Source: CAYHCE01 sp964355015 (GTDB taxonomy: Bacteria; Cyanobacteriota; Cyanobacteriia; PCC-6307; Cyanobiaceae). Taken from it: 35,650 nucleotides of DNA. The DNA lies in contig CAYHCE010000034.1 in NCBI GenBank assembly GCA_964355015.1, forward strand, positions 1 to 35,650, given 5' to 3'. Below the pieces are notes generated by a model. It did no database searches and was not told the DNA's origin. It worked only from the letters and a program-made list of their open reading frames with translations. Made by a program: the position numbers and the translations under genes. The first letter of the stretch is position 1. Every line of letters starts with the position of its first letter. Below, piece by piece: positions 1 to 7,460 of this stretch.

Positions 1-153
1 GCCCAGCAGGAACTCCACCACATAAGTGGGCACCGGGTACTGGCGCGAGTACTAGCGCACCAGGTCCTTGCGGTCCAGGTAGCCATCAAAGGTCTTGGCG
101 CCGAGCTCGTCGAGATGGTCCATCTCGCTGGTGACAGCTGGTGCGGCAGTCAT
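1..153 (-). pseudogene. brxL: BrxL-like (Lon-related BREX protein) start, interrupted by amber stop
   Basis: The minus strand from the ATG at 153 reads an N-terminus with the BrxL-like pattern LDELGAKTFDGYLDRKDLVR, then a TAG codon at 54-52, then in the same frame YSRQYPVPTYVVEFLLG up to the window edge. BrxL proteins usually start with a short leader, an 'RKDLVR+K' stretch and 'VPTYVxEFLLG', so the amber stop sits where a lysine (AAG) would be expected. BrxL is the Lon/AAA+-type component of BREX phage-defence systems. The ATG overlaps the vapC stop by four bases (ATGA), suggesting translational coupling to the toxin-antitoxin pair. Only about 50 codons are visible, so the assignment rests on a short stretch recalled from the family. 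Either the gene is a recent nonsense pseudogene or the stop is a sequencing error. Confidence 0.6.
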
Positions 154-575
154 GTCAACACCTCCAGCTGCAGCAACTGAGCAGCTCGATTGAGCCTGGT
201 GTCAAAGCAGGCAAAGGTCAGCGGGATGGAGAGTTGCTGCTGCAAGCTGTGGGCCCCAGCCAGCTGAACGCTGTCGTACCCACGCAAGGCGAAGGCCTCG
301 GCATAGACCCCGGCTTTCTCCACAAGAGGCTGATTAACATCTGCGATGGCAAAGCCTTGCCAAGCCTGCTCTAAGGCGTATTTTGCTTTAGCAAGCATGG
401 CCTGATTTGCACCTTTGATGCGACTGCGCTGGGCGAAAGCCGCCATCGATTCAGCCCAGGTGATGCGGCAAACAGAGATGCCATCGCAGCCATCGCATGC
501 CTCGACCATCCTGTCGCTGCCCTCTTCGTCGACAAAAAGCTTGAGCAGAGCTGATGTATCGCAATACAGGATCAC
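150..575 (-). CDS. vapC: PIN-domain ribonuclease toxin, VapC family
   Basis: This 141-residue protein has the size and pattern of a VapC toxin, a Mg2+-dependent endoribonuclease of type II toxin-antitoxin systems. The expected acidic residues are present: Asp6 in YCDTSALLKLF, the Glu in CRITWAES, the Asp in LRGYDSVQLA, and the Asp in TFACFDTRLN near the C-terminus. The ATG at 575 lies three bases after the stop of the antitoxin gene, so the two are co-translated. Its stop overlaps the start of the broken brxL-like gene. All acidic positions are kept, so the toxin could be active. Cellular target (tRNA, rRNA or mRNA) cannot be read from the sequence. Confidence 0.88.
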   Translation of the reverse strand: MILYCDTSALLKLFVDEEGSDRMVEACDGCDGISVCRITWAESMAAFAQRSRIKGANQAMLAKAKYALEQAWQGFAIADVNQPLVEKAGVYAEAFALRGYDSVQLAGAHSLQQQLSIPLTFACFDTRLNRAAQLLQLEVLT

Positions 576-578
576 GAT

Positions 579-872
579 CTACCCTCGACCCTCAATCACG
601 ATGTCGCTGATCAGCGGGCCGCCATCGTTCAGCTTCACAGGCGGAGGCAACAACGGCTTCTTGCCACTCCAGGTGATGATGCCGGCATCCATGGCTTTCT
701 GAAGCGGGTTCATAGAGGTCGAATCCGGTTGCTTCACGGCTGTGATGCGGGCGATCGGCTTGCGGTGGGAAGTGACTTCCACCACCTCCCCGGCCTGGGC
801 ACGGGCCAACCACTCAGAGAGGTGGGTCTTGAGGTCCCGTACCGACACCTGGCTTGCGACCACATCAGCCAT
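579..872 (-). CDS. vapB: Type II antitoxin, Phd/YefM-like (VapB partner)
   Basis: The 97-residue protein starts at the ATG at 872, chosen over an upstream GTG at 896 because GGAG lies about seven bases before it. The N-terminal half (VSVRDLKTHLSEWLARAQAG, then EVVEVTSHRKPIARI) is the Phd/YefM DNA-binding fold, which dimerises and represses its own operon. The C-terminal half contains a proline-rich stretch (PLLPPPVKLNDGG) that probably wraps the toxin. It is immediately upstream of the PIN toxin gene and 37 bases downstream of the broken cyAbrB gene. The Phd-type antitoxin with a PIN toxin is a common pairing in cyanobacteria. Confidence 0.85.
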   Translation of the reverse strand: MADVVASQVSVRDLKTHLSEWLARAQAGEVVEVTSHRKPIARITAVKQPDSTSMNPLQKAMDAGIITWSGKKPLLPPPVKLNDGGPLISDIVIEGRG

Positions 873-909
873 GACTGACTCCGCTGATGCGACCACACTA
901 GGTCTGATT

Positions 910-1521
910 TCACTGCTCCTGCCTCTCCTCCAACCCTGTGCGACGCTGCGCGATCACGCGGTCCTCAGGGCCCATCAGTACCGCAACCACAGCCATCCCC
1001 TCCAGCTCGGCCTCCTCGACCAGCAGGCGGGTGCCGCCAGCTTCGATGGGCTTGGGGGCTGTGGCGACGGAGGGGCCGCCGGCGCCATCACGGCGCAGAT
1101 CCGCCGGCACCAGGCGGATCTGCTTGCGCCCCAGCTTGATCTCGAACTCATCACCGGTCTTGAGATCGAGCAGGCCGGTGTAGGCCTTGCCCACCCGCAG
1201 GTTGCCGATAGAGCCAAAGGCTTTCGAGTAGCGGTAGTGCACCTTGGCCGCGTAGCTGAAGCTGCGAACAGCCTTCCCCTTGCCGATGCCGTTGCCACCA
1301 CCCTCTCCGAGGCTGACGCCCTACTGCTTCGCAGAAGCCTGCGGCTAGGCTTCCAGCAGCGCCTCATCGAAGCTCGTGAAGTTCAGCCGTTCGCTGCCGT
1401 CCTTCTTGCTGCTCACATAGCCGGTGGCACGCACCAGATCGGACTTGGAGGCATCACCCAGCTCCTTGACTTTGGCGAGCAGAAAAGATCCTTGAGAGAA
1501 AGCCTGGTTCAATCCCTTCAC
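910..1521 (-). pseudogene. cyAbrB-like regulator interrupted by two in-frame TAG stops
   Basis: Reading the minus strand from a GTG at 1521 gives the cyAbrB pattern LLAKVKELGDASKSDLVRA, then GYVSSKKDGSERLNFTSF, then a TAG, eight codons, a second TAG, and in the same frame GVSLGEGGGNGIGKGKAVRS followed by GKAYTGLLDLKTGDEFEIKL. The intact paralogue at 13062-13430 aligns on both sides of the gap, so this is one gene broken by a 27-base in-frame insert rich in inverted repeats (1321-1347). The GTG overlaps the ATPase stop by four bases. After the AbrB-like domain the frame carries about 50 extra residues (ending EERQEQ) that the intact copy lacks. cyAbrB proteins are DNA-binding regulators of carbon and nitrogen genes. 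The C-terminal fragment could still be made from an internal start, which I cannot exclude. Confidence 0.8.
1324..1359. repeat. Hairpin-forming insert inside the cyAbrB-like gene
   Basis: CTGCT (1324-1328) pairs with AGCAG (1355-1359), and GAAGCCT (1334-1340) pairs perfectly with AGGCTTC (1347-1353) around the loop GCGGCT. A competing stem, GCTTC-GCA-GAAGC, lies at 1326-1338. Relative to the intact paralogue, 27 bases in this segment are extra and carry both stop codons. It resembles a small dispersed palindromic repeat. I did not find a second copy by eye. Confidence 0.6.
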
Positions 1522-4352
1522 GAAAAGTGTCCCGCCGCAGCCAGCCTTGACGGACGTTGACCCTGCCCGAACTTCCGGATCAGCCCCTTATGCACGGTGT
1601 CCGCCAGCAGCACCGCCACCGGTGCCAGTGCGATCGGGCCGAGGTAGTCGAGTGGGAAGCGGGTCATTTCAAACACGGCGGCCATGGCTGCCACCAGCAC
1701 CAGGGTGCCCGCCACCACGGGCTCGCTGAGGAAGCCAAGCCACAGCAACGGATTGGGGATGGGCAGCAGCTCCCAGAAGGGGCGCCGGTCGCTGCGGCAG
1801 GCCAGCAGCGCTCCCATCTGGCCGGCCACGATCAGGCAGAAGGCCACCGTGGCCGCCTGGTGCTGAATCGCCTGCACCGCAGGCGCGGCGCGGTGGTGGA
1901 GCAGATCGGGTGCCAGCTGCTGCAGGGCGGCCAGGTTGACGCCGTTGTTGCGCCACACCAGCAGATATCCCGCCATCGAGGTCAGTCCCTCCACAAGCCC
2001 CAAAACCAGATACGCCCGCACCATCAGGGGCCTGTTGAGCAGGGGCAGTTCGCGGGGGCGTGGTGGCTGGTGCATCACCCCTGCCTCCGGGGCCTCGGAG
2101 CCCAGCCCCAGGGCCGGCAGCAGATCGGTGCCGAGATCCACCGCCAGGATCTGGAGCACCGTGAGGGCGGCCGGAATCCGCAGCACCACCATCGCCAGGA
2201 ACGGCACGACCTCCGGCACGTTCGAAGCCAGGATGTAGGTGATGAACTTGCCGATGTTCGCCACCACCGAGCGGCCGTAGCGCACGGCCTCCACGATCGT
2301 GGCGAAGTTGTCGTCGAGCAGCACGATGTCGGCGGCCTCGCGGGCCACGTCGGTGCCGCTGATGCCCATGGCCAGGCCCACGTCGGCAGCGCGCAGGGCC
2401 GGTGCGTCGTTGACGCCATCGCCGGTGACCGCAACCACTTCGCCGAGGTCCCGGTAGGCCTGCACGAGCCGCAGCTTCTGCTCCGGGGCCATGCGGGCGA
2501 ACACCAGCCGGTGGCGGTATTTGAGCAGCTGCCTCAGATGAACGTCGCTGATCTGGGCCAGGTTGGAGCCCTCGATCACCCGTACGGGATCAGCCCCGGC
2601 GGAGCGGGGATGGCGGGTGGCTTGGTGGCCGTTCGCGGACGGTGGCTCCAGCAGGCCGATCTGGAGGGCGATCGCCTGGGCCGTGAGTCCGTAGTCGCCC
2701 GTCACCATCGTCACCTTGATGCCGGCGTCTCGGCAGCGGCGGATGGCGTCGGGCACTTCGGGTCGGGGCGGGTCGTAGAGGCCCAGCAGGCCGAGCAGGG
2801 TCTGGCCCGATTCCAGGACCTCCGCCGGCGCCGAATCAAGCTCTTCCGCCCCTGGTCGCAGGGCCACGGCGATCACCCGGAAGCCCCGGGAGGCGAGGTC
2901 GTCGTTGGCGGCCACCACCCGTTGGCGTCGGATTCCATCGAGCGGTTCGCTGCCGGTGGGTGTGAGCCAGTCGTCGCAGCGCTCCAGCACCTCCAGCGGC
3001 GCTCCCTTGGTGATCACCAGGCTGCCGCCGACGGGGATCGGCAGCGGCGGGTCGTTCCAGGTCACCAGCACCGTCATGCGTCGCCGGTGCGAATCGAAGG
3101 GAATCTCGCGTTGGCGCGGGTGGAGGCGCTGCTGCTCCGCCGGATCCAGGCCGGCGGCCTGCGCCGCCTGCAGCATCGCCGTTTCGGTGGGATCACCCAC
3201 GGCGCCACCGGCATCAAGGCGGGCGTTGCTGCACAGGGCCGCCCCCTCCAGCAACAATCGATCCAGGATCTCGCCTGGAACCGGCAGCCAGGTTTCCTCC
3301 ACCGCCATGCGGTTGCAGGTGAGGGTGCCGGTCTTGTCGCTGCAGATCACACTCACCGAACCCAGCGTTTCCACTGCCGAAAGGCGCCGCACCAGCGCCT
3401 TCCGCCGGGCCATCCGCTGCACGTTCAACGCCAGCGCCAGGGTGACGGTGGGCAGCAGACCCTCGGGCACGTTGGCCACGATGATCCCGATCGCGAAGAC
3501 CAGGCTCTCCAGGGGCGTCATGCCCACGAACACCAGGCTCAAGGAGAAGGAGAGCAGGCCCATGGTGATGGCGATCGTGCTGATCGTGTGCACGATGCGG
3601 GCCACCTGCTGCTCGAGGGTGCTGGCGCTGCGCGGCGTGCCTGCTGTGAGATGGGCCACCTGGCCGAATTCGGTCTCGGAGCCGGTGGAATACACGATCG
3701 CCTCGCCCCGGCCGGAGGCGATCGTGCTGCCCGCCAGCAGCAGGTTGGGCCGCTCGCCGGTGGGCAGGCGCAGCTCGGCCTGGGTGGCAGACAGGTCGAT
3801 GGCCTGACGCGCCACCGGCACCGATTCACCGGTGAGCACCGAAAGGTCGACGCGGAGCTCATGGCTCACGCTGACGCGGCAGTCGGCCGGTACCCGATCA
3901 CCCTCCTCCAGCAGCAGCCGGTCGCCGGCCACCAGTTCCTCGGCGGAGCGGAAGCCAAGCCTTCCGTCGCGCCACACCTGCACCTGGCGGGGCAGGGAGC
4001 GGGTGAGGGCGGCCAGGGTGCGCTCCGCCTGGAACTCCTGCCAGAACGAGAAGATGCCGTTGATCAGCACCACGGCCCAGATCGCCCAGCCCAGCTGCGG
4101 CGTTCCGGCCACGAACGCCAACACCCCGGCGATCCATAGCAGCAGGGCCATGAAATGCACCATCTGGTCGAGGAAACGCAGGGCCAGGGGCCGGCGCTTC
4201 AGGGGCGGCAGCCGGTTGGCGCCGTAGCGCTCCAGACGCTGCTCCGCCTCCTGTTGACTGAGACCCTCGGGGGTGGTGCGCAGCCCTGGATACACCTGCT
4301 CCAGCGGCAGTGACCAGATCGGCTGTGAGGCAGAAAGCAGCACCGGGTTCAA
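1518..4352 (-). CDS. P-type cation ATPase with class IIC (Na,K-ATPase-like) signatures
   Basis: The 944-residue integral membrane pump shows all P-type hallmarks: an N-terminal cation-ATPase segment, TGES at 174-177 (actuator loop), the phosphorylated Asp339 in SDKTGTLT, and GDGVNDAP in the hinge. Two transmembrane motifs point to subclass: NVPEGLLPTVT in M4 (about 294-304) and DLGTDLLPALGLGSE in M6. Both resemble Na,K/H,K-ATPases rather than SERCA/PacL, whose M6 reads NLVTDG-P as in the second pump of this window. It therefore probably moves monovalent cations such as Na+ or K+, but the ion is inferred. The gene appears to lead a minus-strand run followed by the cyAbrB remnant (GTGA overlap), vapB, vapC and the brxL remnant. 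Length is normal for the family and no domain is missing. Confidence 0.9.
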   Translation of the reverse strand: MNPVLLSASQPIWSLPLEQVYPGLRTTPEGLSQQEAEQRLERYGANRLPPLKRRPLALRFLDQMVHFMALLLWIAGVLAFVAGTPQLGWAIWAVVLINGIFSFWQEFQAERTLAALTRSLPRQVQVWRDGRLGFRSAEELVAGDRLLLEEGDRVPADCRVSVSHELRVDLSVLTGESVPVARQAIDLSATQAELRLPTGERPNLLLAGSTIASGRGEAIVYSTGSETEFGQVAHLTAGTPRSASTLEQQVARIVHTISTIAITMGLLSFSLSLVFVGMTPLESLVFAIGIIVANVPEGLLPTVTLALALNVQRMARRKALVRRLSAVETLGSVSVICSDKTGTLTCNRMAVEETWLPVPGEILDRLLLEGAALCSNARLDAGGAVGDPTETAMLQAAQAAGLDPAEQQRLHPRQREIPFDSHRRRMTVLVTWNDPPLPIPVGGSLVITKGAPLEVLERCDDWLTPTGSEPLDGIRRQRVVAANDDLASRGFRVIAVALRPGAEELDSAPAEVLESGQTLLGLLGLYDPPRPEVPDAIRRCRDAGIKVTMVTGDYGLTAQAIALQIGLLEPPSANGHQATRHPRSAGADPVRVIEGSNLAQISDVHLRQLLKYRHRLVFARMAPEQKLRLVQAYRDLGEVVAVTGDGVNDAPALRAADVGLAMGISGTDVAREAADIVLLDDNFATIVEAVRYGRSVVANIGKFITYILASNVPEVVPFLAMVVLRIPAALTVLQILAVDLGTDLLPALGLGSEAPEAGVMHQPPRPRELPLLNRPLMVRAYLVLGLVEGLTSMAGYLLVWRNNGVNLAALQQLAPDLLHHRAAPAVQAIQHQAATVAFCLIVAGQMGALLACRSDRRPFWELLPIPNPLLWLGFLSEPVVAGTLVLVAAMAAVFEMTRFPLDYLGPIALAPVAVLLADTVHKGLIRKFGQGQRPSRLAAAGHFS

Positions 4353-4637
4353 CAGGCTGTGGTGCCTTCAGGATGACCCTGCCGGGTCCAATGGAGTGTC
4401 AGCCATCAACCAGGCGTTACGGCCGCTCTGGGCTGATGACACTCACTTCGGTGCTGACCTGCAACTGGGCGGAGCTGGGAACTGGACTTGTTCGGATGCC
4501 GCCGCATGACAAGTCGATGCTTCTCGAAGCCAATCCAGCTGCGCGGCAGCAACGGCAGCCTGTCTGCCCCATCCACCTAAGGAACCCCTGAAAAACCCGC
4601 TAAAATCAATTCAGATCCAAGACTGAGACTGGAGCGG
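4353..4637. other. Intergenic region with an imperfect inverted repeat
   Basis: This 285-base gap separates the ATPase start from the transposase remnant. GAGTGTCAGCC at 4394-4404 is matched by GGCTGATGACACTC at 4431-4444, an inverted repeat with a three-base bulge that could be an operator or an old element end. The sequence at about 4581-4600 (GAACCCCTGAAAAACC...) looks like the left end of an IS5-type element, but I find no matching right end. I see no gene here. Confidence 0.4.
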
Positions 4638-5346
4638 ATGACCGACCCTCTCCAGCTGGGTATTTCGGACTACGAGCAGATCTACGCCAAAAAGAGGACA
4701 CGGCGCCAGCGCTCCTTGGATGAGATGGAGGCCACGGTTCCCTGGGAAGCATTCCTGGCCTTGATCAAGCCCGTGTATCGCAAGCCCTCCAGCAAAGGAG
4801 GCCGCCCGCCGATTCCATTGGAGGTGATGTTGTGGATCCACCTGTTGCAGCAGTGGTTCACGCTTTCAGATCCACTGATGGAGGTGATGCTGAGGGAAGG
4901 AACGATCCTTGATGCCACGATCATCAATGCCCCCAGCTCCACCAAGAACAAGGCAATGGAGAGGGATCCTGAAATGCACTCGGTCGCCAAGGGCAAGCAA
5001 TGCTTTTCTGGGATGCGTTGCCACATCGGCGGTGATCCGGGCCACATCGGCATCGAGAAACGAAACGAGTTGCAGGACTGCGAAGCAGAGCTCAGGATTG
5101 GCCATGAAGCCCGGCCAACGCAGAGTGCTTCCAGAGGGACCAGATGGCAGGCTTCTGGATCTGATTGAGACGGCGAAGGCCCACTTCCGCATCAAAGTGG
5201 AGCATCCCTTTCGGATCATCAACTGTCAGTTTGGCTTCCGGAAGGTCTTCTATCGAGGAATCCGCAAGAACGGCCTCAAACTGGAGTTGCTCTTTTCCCT
5301 GGCATATCTCTGGATGGTACGGGAACGATTACCTGATCCAGCGTGA
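4581..5346 (+). mobile_element. IS5-type element remnant, right end not found
   Basis: The element is defined by the broken transposase. The left limit is a guess based on an IS5-like end sequence (GAACCCCTGAAAAACC) about 40 bases before the transposase start. No inverted copy is visible after 5346, and no target-site duplication could be identified. Loss of one end and internal deletions indicate an old insertion. Confidence 0.5.
4638..5346 (+). pseudogene. Degraded IS5-family transposase
   Basis: The first frame (ATG at 4638) gives the N-terminal IS5 pattern, with TVPWEAFLALIKPVY and GGRPPIPLEVMLWIHLLQQW. It then jumps from SDPLMEVML directly to GTILDATIINAPSSTKNK, so the usual stretch between the N-terminal domain and the first catalytic Asp is deleted. 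A second deletion and a frameshift near 5090-5105 follow. The C-terminal part, KVEHPFRIINCQFGF and LLFSLAYLWM, is read in another frame and ends at 5346. Intact relatives are several hundred bases longer. The DDE catalytic core is incomplete, so the element cannot move on its own. It marks the border between the worn accessory region and housekeeping genes. Confidence 0.85.
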
Positions 5347-6062
5347 TATAAGGGCTTAGTGTGTCAAAAGATCGATAATCATCCAGAAATCAAGACAAAC
5401 GCATGTTGGAAACTACCTGAATGTTGCGCAGGGGATGCTGTAAGCGAAAACCGAGCAAATCTGCTCAGTATCGTCTCATTGACGAGAATGAGACTAGATT
5501 TTCTTGATTCAGCCATCTTAATCAGAGCCTTCCTAAGCGGCTTTCTCCCAGCCTGATCTCTGCCACCAGGGGGGGCGATCAGGAGGTGCCGCCCGATCAA
5601 GGCGGGAGATCTGCCGCGACCAACGTCCAAGTTGCCGGTAATGCCCCTCCGGTTAGCACCACACGCCATGACGCCTACGGGAGTCGTCGAACTCGGCCTC
5701 CAGATTCGCTGCCTGAGTCGCACTCAGCTACATCCGCTGGCGAAGGCCATCCCGGCCTCCACCATCACCAGTTCCAATGGAAAGGGCGCCCCGTGTCGGG
5801 CGCCCTTGGCCGGTTGCAGGGAACTGGTTGGTCCTGCCCTGGTCGAAGCCTCTGATGCAGAGATCGATCCGCCAGCCCGCCTTGCGTTTCTCGCCCCAGA
5901 GCCTGAGGGCTGCCGTTCACGGCACCGATCAGCCGGTCTGCGGGAGCTGATCCGGCAGCTGCCGCAGAACCCCGGCGCCGACGCAGACAGCGCCGCAAAG
6001 CCCCAGCCGCTCCACGCTTCTGCGGGCATACGGTGCTGGTCTGCCGGGCTCTGGGAAGCGCC
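5347..6062. other. Long region without a supportable gene
   Basis: Several long open frames cross this 0.7-kb stretch on both strands, but none has a recognisable family or a convincing start, and their composition is that of high-GC shadow frames. The first 200 bases are notably AT-richer than the surroundings, as expected next to an old IS remnant. The only clear structure is a 10-bp stem hairpin at 5782-5807. An RNA gene or a decayed gene is possible but unproven. Confidence 0.5.
5782..5807. other. Strong GC hairpin, possible terminator or RNA element
   Basis: AAGGGCGCCC (5782-5791) is perfectly complementary to GGGCGCCCTT (5798-5807) around the six-base loop CGTGTC. There is no T-run after it on either strand, so classic intrinsic termination is not obvious. 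It lies in the gene-free region upstream of marC. Confidence 0.45.
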
Positions 6063-6656
6063 GTGTCCCTGATCAACACCGCCGTCGGCCTGCTCGCCAT
6101 CAGTTCGCCGATCGGCATCCTGCCTGTGGTGGTCAAGGCCGCCGGCGGCGATCCCCAGCGGATTGCCCGCATCAGCCGCCTGGCCGTTCTCACCTTCCTG
6201 TTCACGCTGCTGGCCGCCTGCTGGTGGGGCCAGGCGCTGCTGGACATGTTCGCGATCAGCCTCGATTCCTTCCGCGTTGCCGGTGGGCTGATCCTGCTGC
6301 CCCTCGGCCTCCGGCTGATCGAGGGAAAGGAGATCAGCAGCACCGAGATCGACAGCGATGCCGCCACGATGGGGGTGGTTCCGATCGGGCTGCCGTTGCT
6401 CGCTGGGCCCGGCGCCATTTCGCTGGTGGTCTCCGATGCCCCAGGCGACTGGGTCGGGCGGCTGGGCCTGAGTGGGATCATCGCTGCCCTCGCCCTCGCG
6501 ATCTATCCGGTGCTGATGGCCTCGATGCCCCTGCGTCGAGCCCTGGGTGAACTCCAGGAAAAGGTGATCAGCCGGCTGATGGGTCTCCTGCTGAGTGCGA
6601 TCGCCGTGCAGATGCTGGTCAGCGGCCTGAAGGGTTCCTTTCCAGTACTGGCCTGA
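6063..6656 (+). CDS. MarC family (UPF0056) inner-membrane protein
   Basis: The protein of about 197 residues is strongly hydrophobic with roughly six membrane segments. It has the family pattern: an N-terminal ISSPIGILPVVV helix, FRVAGGLILLPLGLRLIEG in the middle, and GLPLLAGPGAISLVV in the conserved second half. MarC proteins are polytopic membrane proteins of unknown transport function; despite the name they are not established in antibiotic resistance. I prefer the GTG at 6063 (VSLINTAVGLL), because the family starts directly with the first helix; a GTG at 6033 would add ten residues. It is convergent with the tRNA-Leu gene. Upstream lies the 0.7-kb region without recognised genes. Confidence 0.85.
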   Translation: MSLINTAVGLLAISSPIGILPVVVKAAGGDPQRIARISRLAVLTFLFTLLAACWWGQALLDMFAISLDSFRVAGGLILLPLGLRLIEGKEISSTEIDSDAATMGVVPIGLPLLAGPGAISLVVSDAPGDWVGRLGLSGIIAALALAIYPVLMASMPLRRALGELQEKVISRLMGLLLSAIAVQMLVSGLKGSFPVLA

Positions 6657-6667
6657 AACCCTTTCAG
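6653..6667. terminator. Small hairpin between convergent marC and tRNA-Leu
   Basis: CTGAAA (6653-6658) pairs with TTTCAG (6662-6667) around CCC. It overlaps the marC stop codon and lies about 20 bases beyond the tRNA 3' end. The stem is short and there is no long T-run, so its role as a bidirectional terminator is only suggested by position. Confidence 0.3.
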
Positions 6668-6685
6668 CACAAGGATCCCAAGCGA

Positions 6686-6769
6686 TGGGGGCAGGGGGAC
6701 TTGAACCCCCACAACGTCGCCGTCTGCGGATTTTAAATCCGCTGCGTCTACCGATTCCGCCATGCCCCC
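6686..6769 (-). tRNA. trnL-UAA: tRNA-Leu (anticodon UAA), intronless
   Basis: The minus strand folds as an 84-base class II tRNA. The acceptor stem is GGGGGCA (6769-6763) with TGCCCCC, followed by discriminator A at 6686. The D-arm is GGCGGAATCGGTAGACGC. The anticodon stem GCGGA/TCCGC holds the loop TTTAAAA with anticodon UAA, then there is a long variable arm, and the T-arm GGGGG-TTCAAGT-CCCCC. CCA is not encoded. Many cyanobacteria carry a group I intron in this anticodon loop; here the loop is uninterrupted. The gene is head-to-head with ndhL. Confidence 0.97.
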
Positions 6770-6829
6770 GCCCGGTTGATCCTAGATTCGGCTCACCTTG
6801 TCTCCACAGCCGTGTCGTTGCCTGGGTTC

Positions 6830-7060
6830 GTGAGCTCCCTCTCCACGGAGACCCTGCTCGTGCTCGGCGCCTACCTGGCCCTGGCCGGCGCCTACCTGGT
6901 GGTGGTGCCGCTGGCGCTCTACTGGTGGATGAACAAGCGCTGGACCGTGATGGGCAAGATCGAGCGCACAACCATCTACGGCATGGTGTTTCTGTTTTTT
7001 CCCGGCCTGATCCTGTTCGCCCCCTTCCTGAATCTGCGCCCGGCGGGCCAGGGCGAATGA
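6830..7060 (+). CDS. ndhL: NAD(P)H-quinone oxidoreductase subunit L
   Basis: This small two-helix membrane protein is a cyanobacteria/chloroplast-specific subunit of the NDH-1 complex in the thylakoid membrane, which takes part in cyclic electron flow, respiration and CO2 uptake. Recognisable stretches are ETLLVLGAYLALAGAYLVVV, WWMNKRWTVMGKIERTTIYG and FLFFPGLILFAPFLNLR, in family order. I chose the GTG at 6830, giving 76 residues, because family members have only about eight residues before the first helix. A GTG at 6812 or a TTG at 6776 would lengthen the N-terminus, and none has a clear ribosome-binding site. The stop overlaps the start of the DUF3007 gene (ATGA), and trpA follows, an arrangement familiar from Synechococcus-type genomes. 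Confidence 0.93.
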   Translation: MSSLSTETLLVLGAYLALAGAYLVVVPLALYWWMNKRWTVMGKIERTTIYGMVFLFFPGLILFAPFLNLRPAGQGE

Positions 7061-7392
7061 CCCGAGGCCAGTCCCTGCTGGTTGGCCTTGGGGTTTTCGC
7101 TCTCGGCGGCCTTGGCTACTGGGGCTTCCAGGCGGCGGGCCTGGAGGGATTCTCCGCCGGCATCGCTGCGGAGGCCGTGCTCATCCTGGTGGTGCTCGGC
7201 TGGACGGGCAGCTATCTGTTCCGCGTGATCACCGGTCGGATGAGCTTCATGGAGCAGCGGCGCCAGTACCGGGCCGCCTTCGACGAACGCACGGCCGAGG
7301 ACCTGCAGAAGGAGTTCGATGCCCTCAGCCCGGCCGAACAGGAGAAACTCCTGCGCGAGATCGGCCAGCTGAAGGACGACGCAGAGATGTAG
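7057..7392 (+). CDS. DUF3007 family membrane protein
   Basis: The 111-residue protein has two N-terminal membrane helices (about residues 7-27 and 35-57) and a charged, helical C-terminal tail with MSFMEQRRQYRAAFDERTAE and LSPAEQEKLLREIGQLKDD. This matches the cyanobacterial/plastid DUF3007 family, of unknown function, found in photosynthetic organisms. Its ATG overlaps the ndhL stop by four bases, so it is translated with ndhL and could be linked to the thylakoid membrane or NDH-1; that link is inferred from gene order only. Confidence 0.88.
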   Translation: MTRGQSLLVGLGVFALGGLGYWGFQAAGLEGFSAGIAAEAVLILVVLGWTGSYLFRVITGRMSFMEQRRQYRAAFDERTAEDLQKEFDALSPAEQEKLLREIGQLKDDAEM

Positions 7393-7460
7393 GTCGGCCG
7401 GCACCCGGCAGGCCCCGACCCCATAGGCTCACGCATACTCCCGCCCCAGCCCCCGGCCCG

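Noticed and set aside
1..1521. Reassignment of TAG to an amino acid, since brxL-like and cyAbrB-like genes carry in-frame TAG codons
   Set aside because: TAG is used as an ordinary final stop in clear genes here (trpA, the DUF3007 gene, the GNAT gene), so the in-frame TAGs indicate broken genes or read errors.
1557..4139. 860-codon open frame on the plus strand opposite the P-type ATPase
   Set aside because: Gln/His/Gly/Arg-rich shadow of a high-GC gene, without any recognisable domain; the minus-strand ATPase is unambiguous.
5724..6971. 415-codon open frame on the minus strand
   Set aside because: It crosses marC, the tRNA-Leu gene and ndhL and has shadow composition.
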